Source: Rhizophagus irregularis
Taxonomy: Eukaryota; Glomeromycota; Glomeromycetes; Glomerales; Glomeraceae
Direction: 5' to 3'
Length of the DNA stretch: 64,000 nt
NCBI RefSeq assembly: GCF_026210795.1
Contig: NC_089450.1
Span: 62,001 to 126,000, forward strand
The position numbers and the translations under genes are program-made. The notes under the pieces are model-generated. The model searched no databases. It was not told where the DNA came from and worked only from the letters and a program-made list of their open reading frames with translations. Shown here piece after piece: positions 11,618 to 23,083 of this stretch. Within the stretch, counting starts at the first letter, position 1. Every line of letters starts with the position of its first letter.

Positions 11618-14600
11618 ATGGGAGATAATGCTCCAGGAGGACCTTCGAAAAGGCAAGATGTAAAAGTCCCAATTAATGAAGAGGTAAATAAAATTTATCG
11701 AATCTAGGAATTTGAATGTTCACTTACCTAGATTTTCTTCTTTCAATTCTATTTTTAATTAGAGATCCTTTACGGGACAATCAACTAGATTTGATAATGT
11801 AAAACCGAAGAAAGTTGCTTTGGACTATGAAGATGAATTGATAAAAATACAGATTGATAGGAAAGAAGTGGATGCTAATAGAGAATTACTTCTAGATCAG
11901 CGGGATGTTGGCCTTTATAATGACATTCGCAAATACATTGAAGAACATCCTCGTGCTTCTCTAGTTGAAATAATAGAAAACTTTGGTAAGTAAAAGTTCT
12001 CGTGTGATGGCGCAGTCTGTAAAATGGAAGCGATTGTGGCGCAATCAACCATTTTCAATTTCCCTTCTTCTCACATTCATTTTAAATAGAAAAGTATCCA
12101 ACTAGCGATGCAATTGCTAAAGTTATGAAAGATTATGGTTATCCTGATTACATAATAAAGTATAAAAAAGATGATAAAATGAAGCTTAAACGTGATAATT
12201 TTGAACGTTTGCTTTTACATTCCGGATTAATTCTCGAAGAAGAGGAGGATCCAATTCTTGAATGTATTTACATAAAAGTTTTCACACCATTCGAAAAGTT
12301 ATGCGAACAAGCAAAAATTATTAAACTTAAAATGCGCTTAAATGTAATTTTTATTTATTTTATTTGTTTTTTTAGCATCCAAATAAACAATTAAATTATT
12401 ATTTAAAAATATTTGCTCTTTATTATGTAACAGCCTCGTGAATTACCAAAAATCGAATCAGATCCACGTAGAGGTTTCTTTCATCCAATAACAAAGTATT
12501 TTGTATATAAAGTAAATTTCAACAAACAATCTGCTGTTTTCAAAAGAGGCCCTTTAAGAGAATTTGAAGGTGCAAGCCCTGACAAATCAATTGGCGACAT
12601 TGTTTTAAACTTCTTTCCTACTTCAAGGAGAATCTTGATGGTAATTATTGTCGTTATATTGTTTCTTCTTCCCTTTTTTTTTTATCTTTTTCTAACAAAA
12701 AATTTATTTTTCAGACTCATCGTATACTTATTACTGCAAATCAGATTAGCAGGAAAACAAAAGATGATGATGGGAAGCCACTTATTGTTAAAAAGACCAT
12801 TAAATCATTAGCCATAAAAAAATTGGTTGACGATGGAATTTTTATGGATTATTATCCACTTCACGATGGTTCACCTATTGTTACTAATAATCTGCCTTTG
12901 GAGCAAATGAATTTGAGAGCTCAATTAATTAAATTATGGATTCCTCCCGGAGGGGGACAACCTTTAGATAAAATCAGATTATATTTTGGAGAAAAAGTGG
13001 CTTTATATTTTGCCTGGTTAGGTAATAAAATTTTTATTCAATGTTTGATTATTAATTATATTTTACTAACCGTTATATATTTAATTTTAACAGGTTTTTA
13101 TACTTCATGGTTATCTATAGCTTCTGTCGTGGGAACAATCGTTGTAATATATGGATTATTGGAATATCATGTGTAAGTTCGCTTTAAAATCGCGTTTTAA
13201 TGTAGTAATATTCTTTATAATCATATTTATTTTTTTTTTTTAGATTTCATTCGGGAAAAGAAAATGACTTTTCTATAATATGGGATAATGCACTTACAGC
13301 TCCTTTTGCGTTTTTCATGGCTGTATGGTGTAAGCTTTGTATAATTTTGTTAGAACATATGTAATAATTGTGATTTTTTACTATCTATAACGCGAATATT
13401 TTTTAGCCACATGTTTCTTGGAGACTTGGAAACGGTACAATGCCTCAATCGCATATGACTGGGATGTGTCGGATTATGAGAGAGAAGTAAGTCATAACTT
13501 TATTTATTAAAAAAACCTCTCTATAAGCTAAATCATTTAATAATTCTTAGGAATTACCAAGACCAGAATTTTATGGGACTGGTTTGTTTCTGTCTCATGT
13601 CTTTTTAGTTTCTTCAATTTCTCCTCGAAATAAATTAATAATATAATTTCAAAAAAGATACAAAAAAATCGCCAATTACGCTGAAAAAAGAAATCCATTT
13701 TCCATACAGGGAGAGAGTTAAAAAGTTAGTGATCTCCGGATTTGTTGTTTCTATCAGTGTAAGTAATAAATAAATATTAATTAATTAAAATATGGTGCGC
13801 TCGTCGAAAATAAAATCTTAACATTTCGCCCACGACTTGTACAGGTTTTGATAGTTATCGTATCGGTTACAATTTTGTTGCTTGCACCTAAACTTTGGAT
13901 CAAGCTTGGATCGTATACATCTTGGATTACTGCTGCTGCCAATTTAGTAATAATGTTTTTTATGAGTATGGTAACTATTTTTTTTTCTTTAATGCAATTT
14001 CATTTATTTTTTTTTTCCTACTAAATATATTTTTGTGCTTAGCTTTATACATATGTTGCAGGTTGGTTGACAAATTTCGAGAATCAACGAACGAATACTA
14101 GTTATGAAGGTCAGTTACGTAGAAAAAATTCGATGTGATAAAAGAAATTGTTCTAACATTTTTTTGCGACATTTTTTCCAGATTCCTTGATTATAAAAAC
14201 TTATTTTTTTGATTTTGTGAATTCTTACACTGGTATAATCTATATTTTAGTTTTTAAAGAAAGGGTAAGTTTAAAATTAAATCTTTTTCACATAATAAAT
14301 ATAATAATCCATTTTTATTTTATTTTATGATAGTTCATTAAAAATATCATCAATCAAAAAGGGATTACAGGATGTGATTATAGCAGTTGTATGTTGGATC
14401 TTACAATTCAACTTTCAGTTATTTTCGTGGGTAAACAATTTTTTGGGCAATTTAATGAAATCATTTGGCCGTACGTATATATTTAAAAGAACAATTTAAA
14501 TAATTTCTCATATCAAAAGAAATTATTAAATTATTGAATTTCTTATCTATAGATGGCTGAGAAGTGTGTTGTATAAAGACTCACTGCGAGATGAATTTCT

Positions 14601-15503
14601 TGCAATGGAGGCGAAGTATAAAGATAATGTTGGTGTAACACGTACTGAAGAACCTCAATGGTCGAAAGATGGTAAATTATATAGTGCTTGCGGGTACGAA
14701 AGAAGCGATATCGAAGAAATGGGTATGTTTTAATCTATTTTACAATTTTTTTTTTTTTAAAAGGAATATTGATAATAAAACAACTTTTTATTTAAATATC
14801 CAAAGTTGTTCAATTTGGATTTATATCATTATTTGGAATAGCGTTTCCTCTAGTTCCTCTTCTCGCATGGGTAAATAATATTCTTGAAATTAGATTTGAT
14901 GCAATAAAGGTAAAAATTACTACATTTACTGTATATACTACAATTTTTCGTTCAATAACGAAATATTAATATTGGATTTATTAGTTTTTAACTTCATTAC
15001 AAAGACCAATTGGGTTGCAAGCACAAGACATAGGAATGTTTGAAAATATATTAGGTTTTGTATCAATATTATCAGTGTTATCAAATGCCCTGGTAATAGC
15101 ATTTCATTCAACATGGATGAGGAATAAGTTCATAAAAATGTATGGAGAAGATGAAAATCAAATATTGGTTGCTAGATTAGTTTTTATTCTTCTTTTTGAG
15201 GTAACAAAATAATAATTTATATATCTCTTTTTTTATAAAAAAAATTTTTTCTAAAGTAATTGAATTTTCTTGTAGAATCTTGTATTTTTTGTAAAATTAG
15301 TATTTGCGTATTTGATACCAGATTTACCAAAAGAAATTAAAATTGCGATGGATAGAGAACAGTATCTCTCTAAATTGGCATTAGAAGGCGAACAACCCGC
15401 TTTAGATGAGTACTTATCTCCAAGTAAGGATGATTCTAGTATATTTGAAGATGGTGAAATAAAATTACCTCAAATACGTAGAATAGCTGAAGAAAATGTT
15501 TGA
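11618..15503 (+). CDS. Anoctamin/TMEM16 family membrane protein
   Basis: Predicted ten-helix membrane protein of the TMEM16 family (calcium-activated lipid scramblases, or ER-plasma membrane tethers such as yeast Ist2). Exons: 11618-11683, 11763-11985, 12090-12343, 12434-12640, 12715-13021, 13094-13172, 13244-13329, 13407-13486, 13551-13581, 13658-13758, 13845-13970, 14043-14109, 14182-14264, 14334-14470, 14553-14722, 14806-14909, 14985-15200, 15276-15503; 855 codons (854 aa). Family signatures are clear: [48 protein letters not shown], and [20 protein letters not shown] in the pore region. The acidic residues of the calcium site should lie in the last helices (E/D in [10 protein letters not shown]). 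The cytosolic N-terminus is long and charged. One intron (13022-13093) is stop-free and in frame and should not be translated. Confidence 0.92.
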
Positions 15504-15858
15504 CCAGCAAACAATTAATGTATGTTAGAAAAAGTATAGAGATCCCATAGTTGACGTATTTTTCTTTATAAAATTTACGAAAAAATTATTTGCCCGAAAC
15601 TTGTAAATAAAAACGTTACACGTATAATCGCGACTTCTCTGATGATGTCATAAAGATTGATATTTTACTCACGCTAATATAATCCAGCAACTAACTATTA
15701 TTATATTAATTATTAAATCGATATGATTACATAATTATTAAAAAGTTTGTGTCATGTTAATAATTATAAAAAGAACTACAAGAACCATTTATCTAAAATG
15801 GAATTTTTTTTTTTTGATTGATCGATCCTTTAATTAAACTTATATATTAGTTAATACG
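15504..15858. other. Spacer between anoctamin and MED6 genes
   Basis: 355 bp of AT-rich DNA holding the anoctamin 3' end and the MED6 promoter. AATAAA-like words occur just after the stop. No gene is visible. Confidence 0.5.
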
Positions 15859-17323
15859 ATGGAAATCGAAGAACCATATACAGTCTCTTTTAGAGATCCT
15901 GAATGGTTACTTTCGGTTTGTAAATTTAATATTTGGTTTATTATTTTATTTACCAAAAAAAAAAAAGGTGATATCCGATCTTTAGATGATCTTTTTTTTA
16001 GCATCCTGAAGGATTAACTTTGGAAAATGTGTTGGATTATTTTGCAGAATCTCCATTTTGGGATTCTCAAAGCAACAATGAAGTTCTTAAAATGCAAACT
16101 AAATTTAATTTTTTACCCGATCACAAGCCTCTGGACATAACGTAATTTGTCTAATTTAAAAAAAGAACACCATTATTATTATTAGGATGATTTATTTTTA
16201 CTTATCTAGGAAGATGACAGGTATCGAATTCTACGTTGTGCAAGCAGATCCTCCATTTTTCTTTATAGTTCAAAAACGGAAAAGAATAAGCGAATATGAA
16301 GGTATACATATAAAATAAGTCGTAATTTTTTTTTTTTAGTATACCCATTTCATTAAAGATTAATTAATAATCCACAGCAAGACCTCTTGCATCATATTAT
16401 ATAATTCGAGGAATCGTATATCAAGCACCGGATTTATATACAATAATTGGAAGTCGAATTGTATGTGATATAAACTTATTAATAAAATTTTCTTTACAAA
16501 TTTAACTTATAGGGCTCTGTTAGTATACTAGTTTATATCATCTTCACAATGTATTCAATAATATTCGCGAACACGTAAATTTTCATCCTGCAACTGGTTA
16601 TACTTGGAAAAGTGATAAAGATGATAGTCATGCAATTTTAGGAAATTCAAGAAGTATCTTTTTTTTTACTATCTTTTAAGTTTAAGTTAAAATTTCAAAA
16701 TTTACGTATATTTTTTGAACTAATTAGCTTTGCCGTTACTGGATAAAGATTTGACTGAATTTCATCAAGCAGCAGATGTAGCGTATTATTCTGTTACACG
16801 CAAATTGTATGAAGAACGAGAAAGAGCTATTAAAAATGTTGAGGAAGATAATGAACGAGAACGAGAACGAATTCATGAAGCTTTATTACTTAAACAACAA
16901 GCAGAAAAAGCAACTGAAAGAGTAAGATTTATTTAATTTTTATGTATTTAATATATATAAAAATAACAATTTATGATAACTTTTAACTAAAGCCACAGGA
17001 AAAAGACCAAACTACAAAAAAGAAAGGTGATAAAATTTCAATTATTTACGGTTTTTTAAATACTAAAAATTAATAATTACTTTATAATACTGTATAGATA
17101 AACGGAAGAGAACAAAAAAAACAGATGAATCAAAGACTGAAATTAAAAAGAAAAAAAAAGTTGGTTTTATTTAACAAAATGATTATATTATCAATAATGC
17201 TCATGCGCTTTTTTTTTTCTAATTAGACACGAAAAGAAAACTCATAAGTTGTCAGATAGTAATACTTCGGCAAAGAATATTTTATTACAAAAGAGTGGTG
17301 ATGATTCAGTTATGGATTTTTAA
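15859..17323 (+). CDS. MED6: Mediator complex subunit 6
   Basis: Subunit of the Mediator head module, which links activators to RNA polymerase II. Exons read: 15859-15915, 16002-16141, 16210-16301, 16378-16460, 16524-16653, 16728-16921, 16993-17026, 17098-17159 and probably 17227-17323. The core is diagnostic: DPEWL, then VLDYFAESPFWDSQSNNEVLKMQ, then TGIEFYVVQADPPFFFIVQKRKR, then YYIIRGIVYQAPDLYTIIGSRI, then a helix NVFNNIREHV with a TGYTW motif. After the core comes a charged helix and a Lys-rich tail. The acceptor after 16460 is the AG at 16522-16523; using the earlier AG at 16511-16512 would break the frame. The last junction does not keep frame as I read it, so the final 30 codons are uncertain. 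Confidence 0.88.
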
Positions 17324-18047
17324 TTGATTATACAGTATATTATTATAATCTTACGTGAAATTATCAAAATTATCAACCAATAAAAGAATTGCACGTAATT
17401 AATCACATGTATTACATAGCGAAAAAATGCATATATATATATCTGATATATTATTTATTTATTTATTGAAATAATAAAATACGCTCCAATATTTATTTAT
17501 ACTGCGTTATGTAATAATTTATAGGCAAGAAGGCGCTGGTAAATGTGGCTGACGCCTGATTTCTACATTATATTTGTAGATATTAACGGCAACTTTTAGA
17601 TGATCTATATCTATAATAATAATCTTTGAGCAGTTTTTTTAATACAGTAAATAAAAATAAAAATGGTATACTTTGAAACAATAAACTCCGTATTTAAATT
17701 ACGACTCCTGCATTATTTTTCGGAAGCGCTTGTTTTGTTTATTGCATAAACCGCATGCTTTATTTGTGATAACGTGGTGCATTAATAATACTATTATTAG
17801 TTACTAACGAGTGAAGAAAAGTGTGGCTTTAATCAGGAAACTTTTTTGACCATACAACCGCATTCAATTTAATTTAATTACAGTATAAAAAAATAAAGCG
17901 TAAAATCTTAAATATAATAAAAGGAAATGTTTTTTTCATATAAAAGTAAAAGTCTATAATTAAAAAAGAAAAAGAAAGAAAGAGAGAGAGAGAAAGAGAG
18001 AAAATAATAATTTAGTATTATTAATATTCTAACTTCTATACAGTATA
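17324..18047. other. Intergenic spacer with GA-rich microsatellite
   Basis: MED6 and the next gene converge here. 17960-18003 is a purine run of AAAGAAAGAGAGAGAG type. No coding sequence is recognised. Confidence 0.6.
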
Positions 18048-18492
18048 TTAGTAATTCGTAATATTTAAAAGTTGATTATAAACATCATCGATTTTTGGCC
18101 TAATTAAATTATTTCCATCCCAACAACTTTTGTAAAGATTAACATATTCAGGATCACTTATTATATCAACTTCTCTATAACCTTCTTTAATCCTAAGCAT
18201 TAATTGTAAGATACCATCATTTTGATATTCTGAAAAAGGTATTTTCTCACTCATTATTTCCCATAAAAGAGTTCCTAAACTATAAATATCCACGCTCTTA
18301 TTTTTCTTATAATTCCTATTCAAGATTGAATTAGGCTCTATATATCCAATATTATCAAAAAGACCATCATTCATATATAAATCCTTATTTCTTATATATA
18401 AATCATTGGGCAAATTTGTAATTTTGGCAATTCCATTGAATATAAGAATATTTTTTGGATTCTACAAAAAAAAATAAATAAATTTTTTCTTT

Positions 18493-18526
<34 letters not shown>

Positions 18527-18967
18527 AAGATTATTCACTCACTAAATTTTCATGAATCATATCGTTTTTGTGCAAGAATCTAATTCCATTTGTGATATTT
18601 ATCGCAATTTCTATCTTTCTGTTAAATGATAATTTATTGTTTTCTATATAATTTCTTAAATTACCATCCTTAGCAAATGGCATTATTAAAAATAATTGAT
18701 TTTCGTCTATAAAAATAACGAAAGAAAATTTAATAATCAATACAAATAAAAAAATCAATAAATATTAATATTACCTTTAATGCTGTAAATTCCCAAAAAT
18801 TCAACGATATTAGGATGATTATATTCATTCACTTTATCAGTTGGAGGCTTCTTAATTCTTTTAATCGCAACATTGATTTTATTAGTTAACATAAAACCAA
18901 AACTTATATTACCAATATCATTTGACCTTCGTATATCAGTAACTTGGTCTTGTTCAAAATATGCCAT
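18048..18967 (-). CDS. Solo TKL-like pseudokinase (HEN/NLP type), 256 aa
   Basis: Three exons, 18775-18967, 18543-18706 and 18048-18461, give 257 codons. The N-lobe keeps the VAIK lysine (VAIKRIKK) but is short, with no glycine loop and almost no alpha-C helix. The hinge reads [13 protein letters not shown]. The catalytic loop is HENLNPKNIL, where HRD and the following Lys are replaced; the DFG position reads TNL. The C-lobe is intact ([42 protein letters not shown]). Phosphotransfer is therefore unlikely; a scaffold or allosteric role is inferred. Exons 2 and 3 match in length (164 and 414 nt) and phase the last two exons of the gene at 27330-32598. Homologous modules in neighbours sit at the end of larger proteins, so an upstream part may have been lost. 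Confidence 0.8.
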
Positions 18968-20899
18968 TTGTTTATTTCTATTAATTTTTTTTAATATAAA
19001 ACTTTCACTTTTTAGTTTACTATAATAAATGTTTCTTCAATAATAAATGTTCCTTTAACTGTCAAAAAATATATTAAAAAGAAGTAAAATGATACAATTG
19101 TTCTCTAATTAAATTATCTAAAAATATATATATTTGTTAAATATGTTAAAAAAAAAATAACGTTGGGACTGGTTATATATATATAGTCCACCGTTGTACA
19201 AAACAAACATGCTTTCAACAATTTATATAGGAATTTTGGAAATTCATTCAGTGTACTAAAAAAGAAACTATATAACAATACTCTGCATCCGCAATAACTA
19301 CCAATTTGAATGTATTTCTTTCTTTCTTTCTTTTCTTTTTTTTATTGTTTTTATTGCGCAAAAAAAAAAGAAAAAAAAATTTTTTAATCATGTGAAAGGC
19401 GTACAACAAACGTTTCTAAATTTTCCATTTTTTATTTTCTAAGTTGTTTAATAAAATACTTAGATTTATTATAAAATTTTTTTCTTCATGATTTTATGTA
19501 ATTAATCGATGGTTTATTCCGTCTAGATGCAAAGAAACTACAGTGCCACATGATTTTCTTAAGATTTCCAATCTGGAATTCGGGATTACAAATATAATAT
19601 GATACGGGCATTGCCCAAAAAATGTCCCCAACATATTTTAGTGAATTATGGTGCGGAGACATAAAAGAGATATTATCTCTTTTTGTAAATTACCGGTAGC
19701 CGGTGGGAAAATTGTTTCTTTATGTAAAAAAAATAATTGTAAAAATAAAACCGAAACGAGTGATATATATACTGTATTTATGCAATCAAGCAATTTGTAT
19801 AACGGGATACAAAAAAAAATCCAAATTTTTTTATATTAACAGAAACACATTCAATAAACATTCCAATTTCTTGCGATTACTAGAATTTTCCAAAAAGTTA
19901 TGTAACTTTCAGTTGCTAGCATTTCATTGTTTACTCCTATATATATCTCGTTATCGCTATCTATCAATAATAAAGCCAAAATTATACACCTTAAAGTCAC
20001 TTTATATACTCTTACGCTAATTTATTTCGTTTTATTTATTAAAGTTTTATCTAATTTCATATCATTATAAAATTACTAAAATGGAGGAAATAACAATCAC
20101 TTTATGAATAACTTCATTTAACCGGAGGAAAAATTAACCGACGGGCTAAATTACATTTGAGTAATAAAGGATATATCGATCTTACGATGGTTCAAGACTT
20201 CAAGATAATTATCCTCTCCACCACAATAGCAACAAATTTGCGAGTGTGCTCAATTGGCGAATCATAGTAACGTACGTATATGCAAATGTTTTCATAGCAA
20301 TGCTTCATTATCTGAATTATTTAACAAATGTTGAGTTTCGAACTTAAACTTTTAATAAGTTCTCAATATTGCAATATGTATACAGCCTTTCAAAATGCTT
20401 TCATGCAGGGGATGGGATTTTTTTTTACTCAGGCACGAAGACATATTTTGAGTAACGGCCTAATATCTATATTTCGCTAATTTATATAAAAATTGATTGA
20501 ATATCTTCAAAAATGACTGAAACATCGAACTTTTGATTACATTTTTTTTTTGTTTTGTTTTATAATTGATATTTGTTTCAGAATAATTTTAAGCAAGTTA
20601 ATACAAACTTTAATTTATATTATAAACCTTGACGTATACCTTTCTATTAACAGCTGATAGAATTATCCCTATAAAAAAAAAAGAGTAGATGGCATAGTGA
20701 AATTAGTATAGTAACGAAAAAAAAATTTACCAGCTATAATGATTATATATAATTTGTTAGCATTTTACAAAATAAAAAAGGTATGAAAAACTTTAGATCC
20801 CGAAAATTTATTATATCATTTATGTAGTAAAATGTTACGTTTCCTTTATTTTAATAATATATAATATAAAATAAACTATAATACATTATAACTTATAAA
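18968..20899. other. Intergenic DNA
   Basis: About 1.9 kb with no recognisable gene. 19318-19350 is a TTTC-rich pyrimidine run. Short open frames at 19648-20020 have no family features and biased AT composition. The region holds the promoter of the solo pseudokinase and the 3' end of the next minus-strand gene. Confidence 0.55.
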
Positions 20900-23083
20900 T
20901 TATTCTTCATTTACTGATAAAAATGTAATATTGTGATCTTTTAAAAATTTCAATGATTTAGGTTCACCTTTTGAAGCAGCTCGTTTTAAATATTTAATGC
21001 CCTTGTTTTGATCTTTTTCAACATCGCATTGACCAAATAAATATATTTTACCAAGATTATAAAGAGCTGTAGCATTATCATTGTTAGCTGACATTTTCAA
21101 ATATTTTAAAAATTCAATGTGTTCTTTCTTATCAACTTTATCAAGTAAACAAAAAGCGTAACGAACTTGAGCCTCAGAGTTTCCTATATCTGCTGCTTCT
21201 TTAAATAATTCCTTCGCTTTTATTTGATCTCTTTCAACATAATACCCTTGTGAATAATAAAGACCCTGCCAATATTTTGCCTCCATATCACCAATATTTG
21301 CATGTTGTTCAAAACATTTCCAAGCTTTTTCATAATTACATTCTTTATTGGCTTGTAATCCTTCTTCAAATGGTATTAATGGTGTAAATGATGGAGTAGG
21401 ACAATAATTAGAAATATCAAGATCTAAATCTTGTGATTTTTCAACTTGATTTATTGGATGTAATAATGAAAACCCTTTTTTTAACACATGGTTATCATAT
21501 AAATCTTGTAACATATTAAAAAGATGTCTAATTCCAGGACGAAGTGATGCCTCTTGATCCCATGCAAGTTTAACAATATTACAATATTCCTTTTTAACTG
21601 GATTAAAATGTAATTCAATATCTAACGTTTCCCTACCTCCTTTTAAAACATGACCTAATATTTCTGTTAGAGTTTTATCTTCATATGGTTTTCTTTGAAA
21701 TCCAAGTTCCCAAAGAAGCATACCGAAACTAAAAATTTCACATTGAATAGTATATCTGTTAATATTATCTCTTTTTTTAGGATCTATAATGCATTCCAAT
21801 TTCTCAGGAGCTAACCAATGTATTATATCATTAAAATTATCAATAGGATGAGTGGCGGCATTAAATTCACGGGCGAAATCAAAGTTTGAAATTTTAGGAA
21901 GCATATTATCTGTGATTAAAATATGTTCACATCTCAAATTATGATGTAAAATATTTACACTATGCAAAAAAGCTAAACCACGACAGATATCTCTCGCAAT
22001 AGAAATCTTTGCCTCCCATGAGATTTTGAAACTTAGATAAAGATCCCTCAAAGTTTTATGTTCTGCCCATTCAAATACCATTACATTTTCTTCACATATT
22101 TTTGATAAACCATGAAATTGAATAATATATGGACAAATATTTAATTTTTCTAAAATAGCAAGATGTTTTTGAATTTTTTGAATATTATCCATAGAAACAA
22201 TAGGTTTACAGGCAACATCCATTTCTTTATAAATTTTTTTCTTTATTATTACTCTACTACCTTCACGTATAACATGTTGTGATGCATCCCTCAATTCTGA
22301 AGGTATGATTCTTTTGGCTTCTATTTTTGAATCTTGATCATCATCATCAGCGGTATTTAATTTTTCATTTAATAAAAAAATATTATTAATTTCTTCATTT
22401 AGTGGAGTAAAATGTAAAATTTCGATAATTTTTTTATTTTGTAAAATAATTTCTTTATTTTGAATTTTAATTTTGTTGGTATTTGCGATAATTTCTTTGG
22501 TCTTATCATCAATAGATGTAATACCTCCACCAACATTATCCAAAAATTTCTTCATTTCAATCATATCAGAATGTAAAATTTCCAAATCTTTAGTCGTATT
22601 TGTAGTAACTGCTAAATTTAAATCAGCTGAACAACTATCAAATTCTCTAATAATCTCTTGAAAAATTTCTTTAATTCTTTCACTTGAAAAAAATTTTTTA
22701 AATTTTGATAATTGAGAAATATCATTACAAAATTCTTTAATTTTTTTCAAACAATTTACATATCTTTCAAATGAATTATAATAATTTTCGGTAAGAAATT
22801 GATCTATATTTTCTTCTTTTTGTTTCATGAATATTTTAATTGCATCTTCCGCAGCTACAACTCGTTCAACTAATACTCTACAAGTACTTTTATTATATTG
22901 TACATTCTCATATGCTTTTACTATTTCCCTTGTTAAAGTAGCAATTATAGCAATAAATGGTATGAAAGGTCCAACCGCTTCATTTACATTTCCCATAAAT
23001 TCTGAAGCTGAACTAATACTATTACCATTAACGCCGTTTAATCTAGAAAAAAATTCTTCAAATGTTTCGTTCCTTTGTGACAT
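20900..23083 (-). CDS. Helical-bundle + coiled coil + pseudokinase + Sel1 protein (MLKL-like order), 727 aa
   Basis: Single exon. Residues about 30-160 form a helical bundle (AYENVQYNKSTCRVLVERV, YVNCLKKIKEFCNDISQLSK), the type usually matched to the MLKL/Cbl N-terminal superfamily. Residues about 165-235 are a heptad-rich brace (KEIIANTNKIKIQNKEIILQ). The kinase fold spans about 275-525: VACK keeps the Lys, the glycine loop is absent, the catalytic loop is HHNLRCEHIL (Asn382 for the catalytic Asp, His for the Mg-binding Asn), and DFG is NFD (400-402). Two or three Sel1 repeats follow (about 585-720, ending LKDHNITFLSVNEE). In animals MLKL uses this bundle to permeabilise membranes on a signal from its pseudokinase. 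That function is not shown here and is only an analogy. No introns, unlike its paralogue at 49486. Confidence 0.85.
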   Translation of the reverse strand: MSQRNETFEEFFSRLNGVNGNSISSASEFMGNVNEAVGPFIPFIAIIATLTREIVKAYENVQYNKSTCRVLVERVVAAEDAIKIFMKQKEENIDQFLTENYYNSFERYVNCLKKIKEFCNDISQLSKFKKFFSSERIKEIFQEIIREFDSCSADLNLAVTTNTTKDLEILHSDMIEMKKFLDNVGGGITSIDDKTKEIIANTNKIKIQNKEIILQNKKIIEILHFTPLNEEINNIFLLNEKLNTADDDDQDSKIEAKRIIPSELRDASQHVIREGSRVIIKKKIYKEMDVACKPIVSMDNIQKIQKHLAILEKLNICPYIIQFHGLSKICEENVMVFEWAEHKTLRDLYLSFKISWEAKISIARDICRGLAFLHSVNILHHNLRCEHILITDNMLPKISNFDFAREFNAATHPIDNFNDIIHWLAPEKLECIIDPKKRDNINRYTIQCEIFSFGMLLWELGFQRKPYEDKTLTEILGHVLKGGRETLDIELHFNPVKKEYCNIVKLAWDQEASLRPGIRHLFNMLQDLYDNHVLKKGFSLLHPINQVEKSQDLDLDISNYCPTPSFTPLIPFEEGLQANKECNYEKAWKCFEQHANIGDMEAKYWQGLYYSQGYYVERDQIKAKELFKEAADIGNSEAQVRYAFCLLDKVDKKEHIEFLKYLKMSANNDNATALYNLGKIYLFGQCDVEKDQNKGIKYLKRAASKGEPKSLKFLKDHNITFLSVNEE

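Noticed and set aside
19648-20020. Two overlapping plus-strand frames
   Set aside because: Different frames of the same AT-rich DNA, rich in Ile/Lys/Asn with no domain or splice support.
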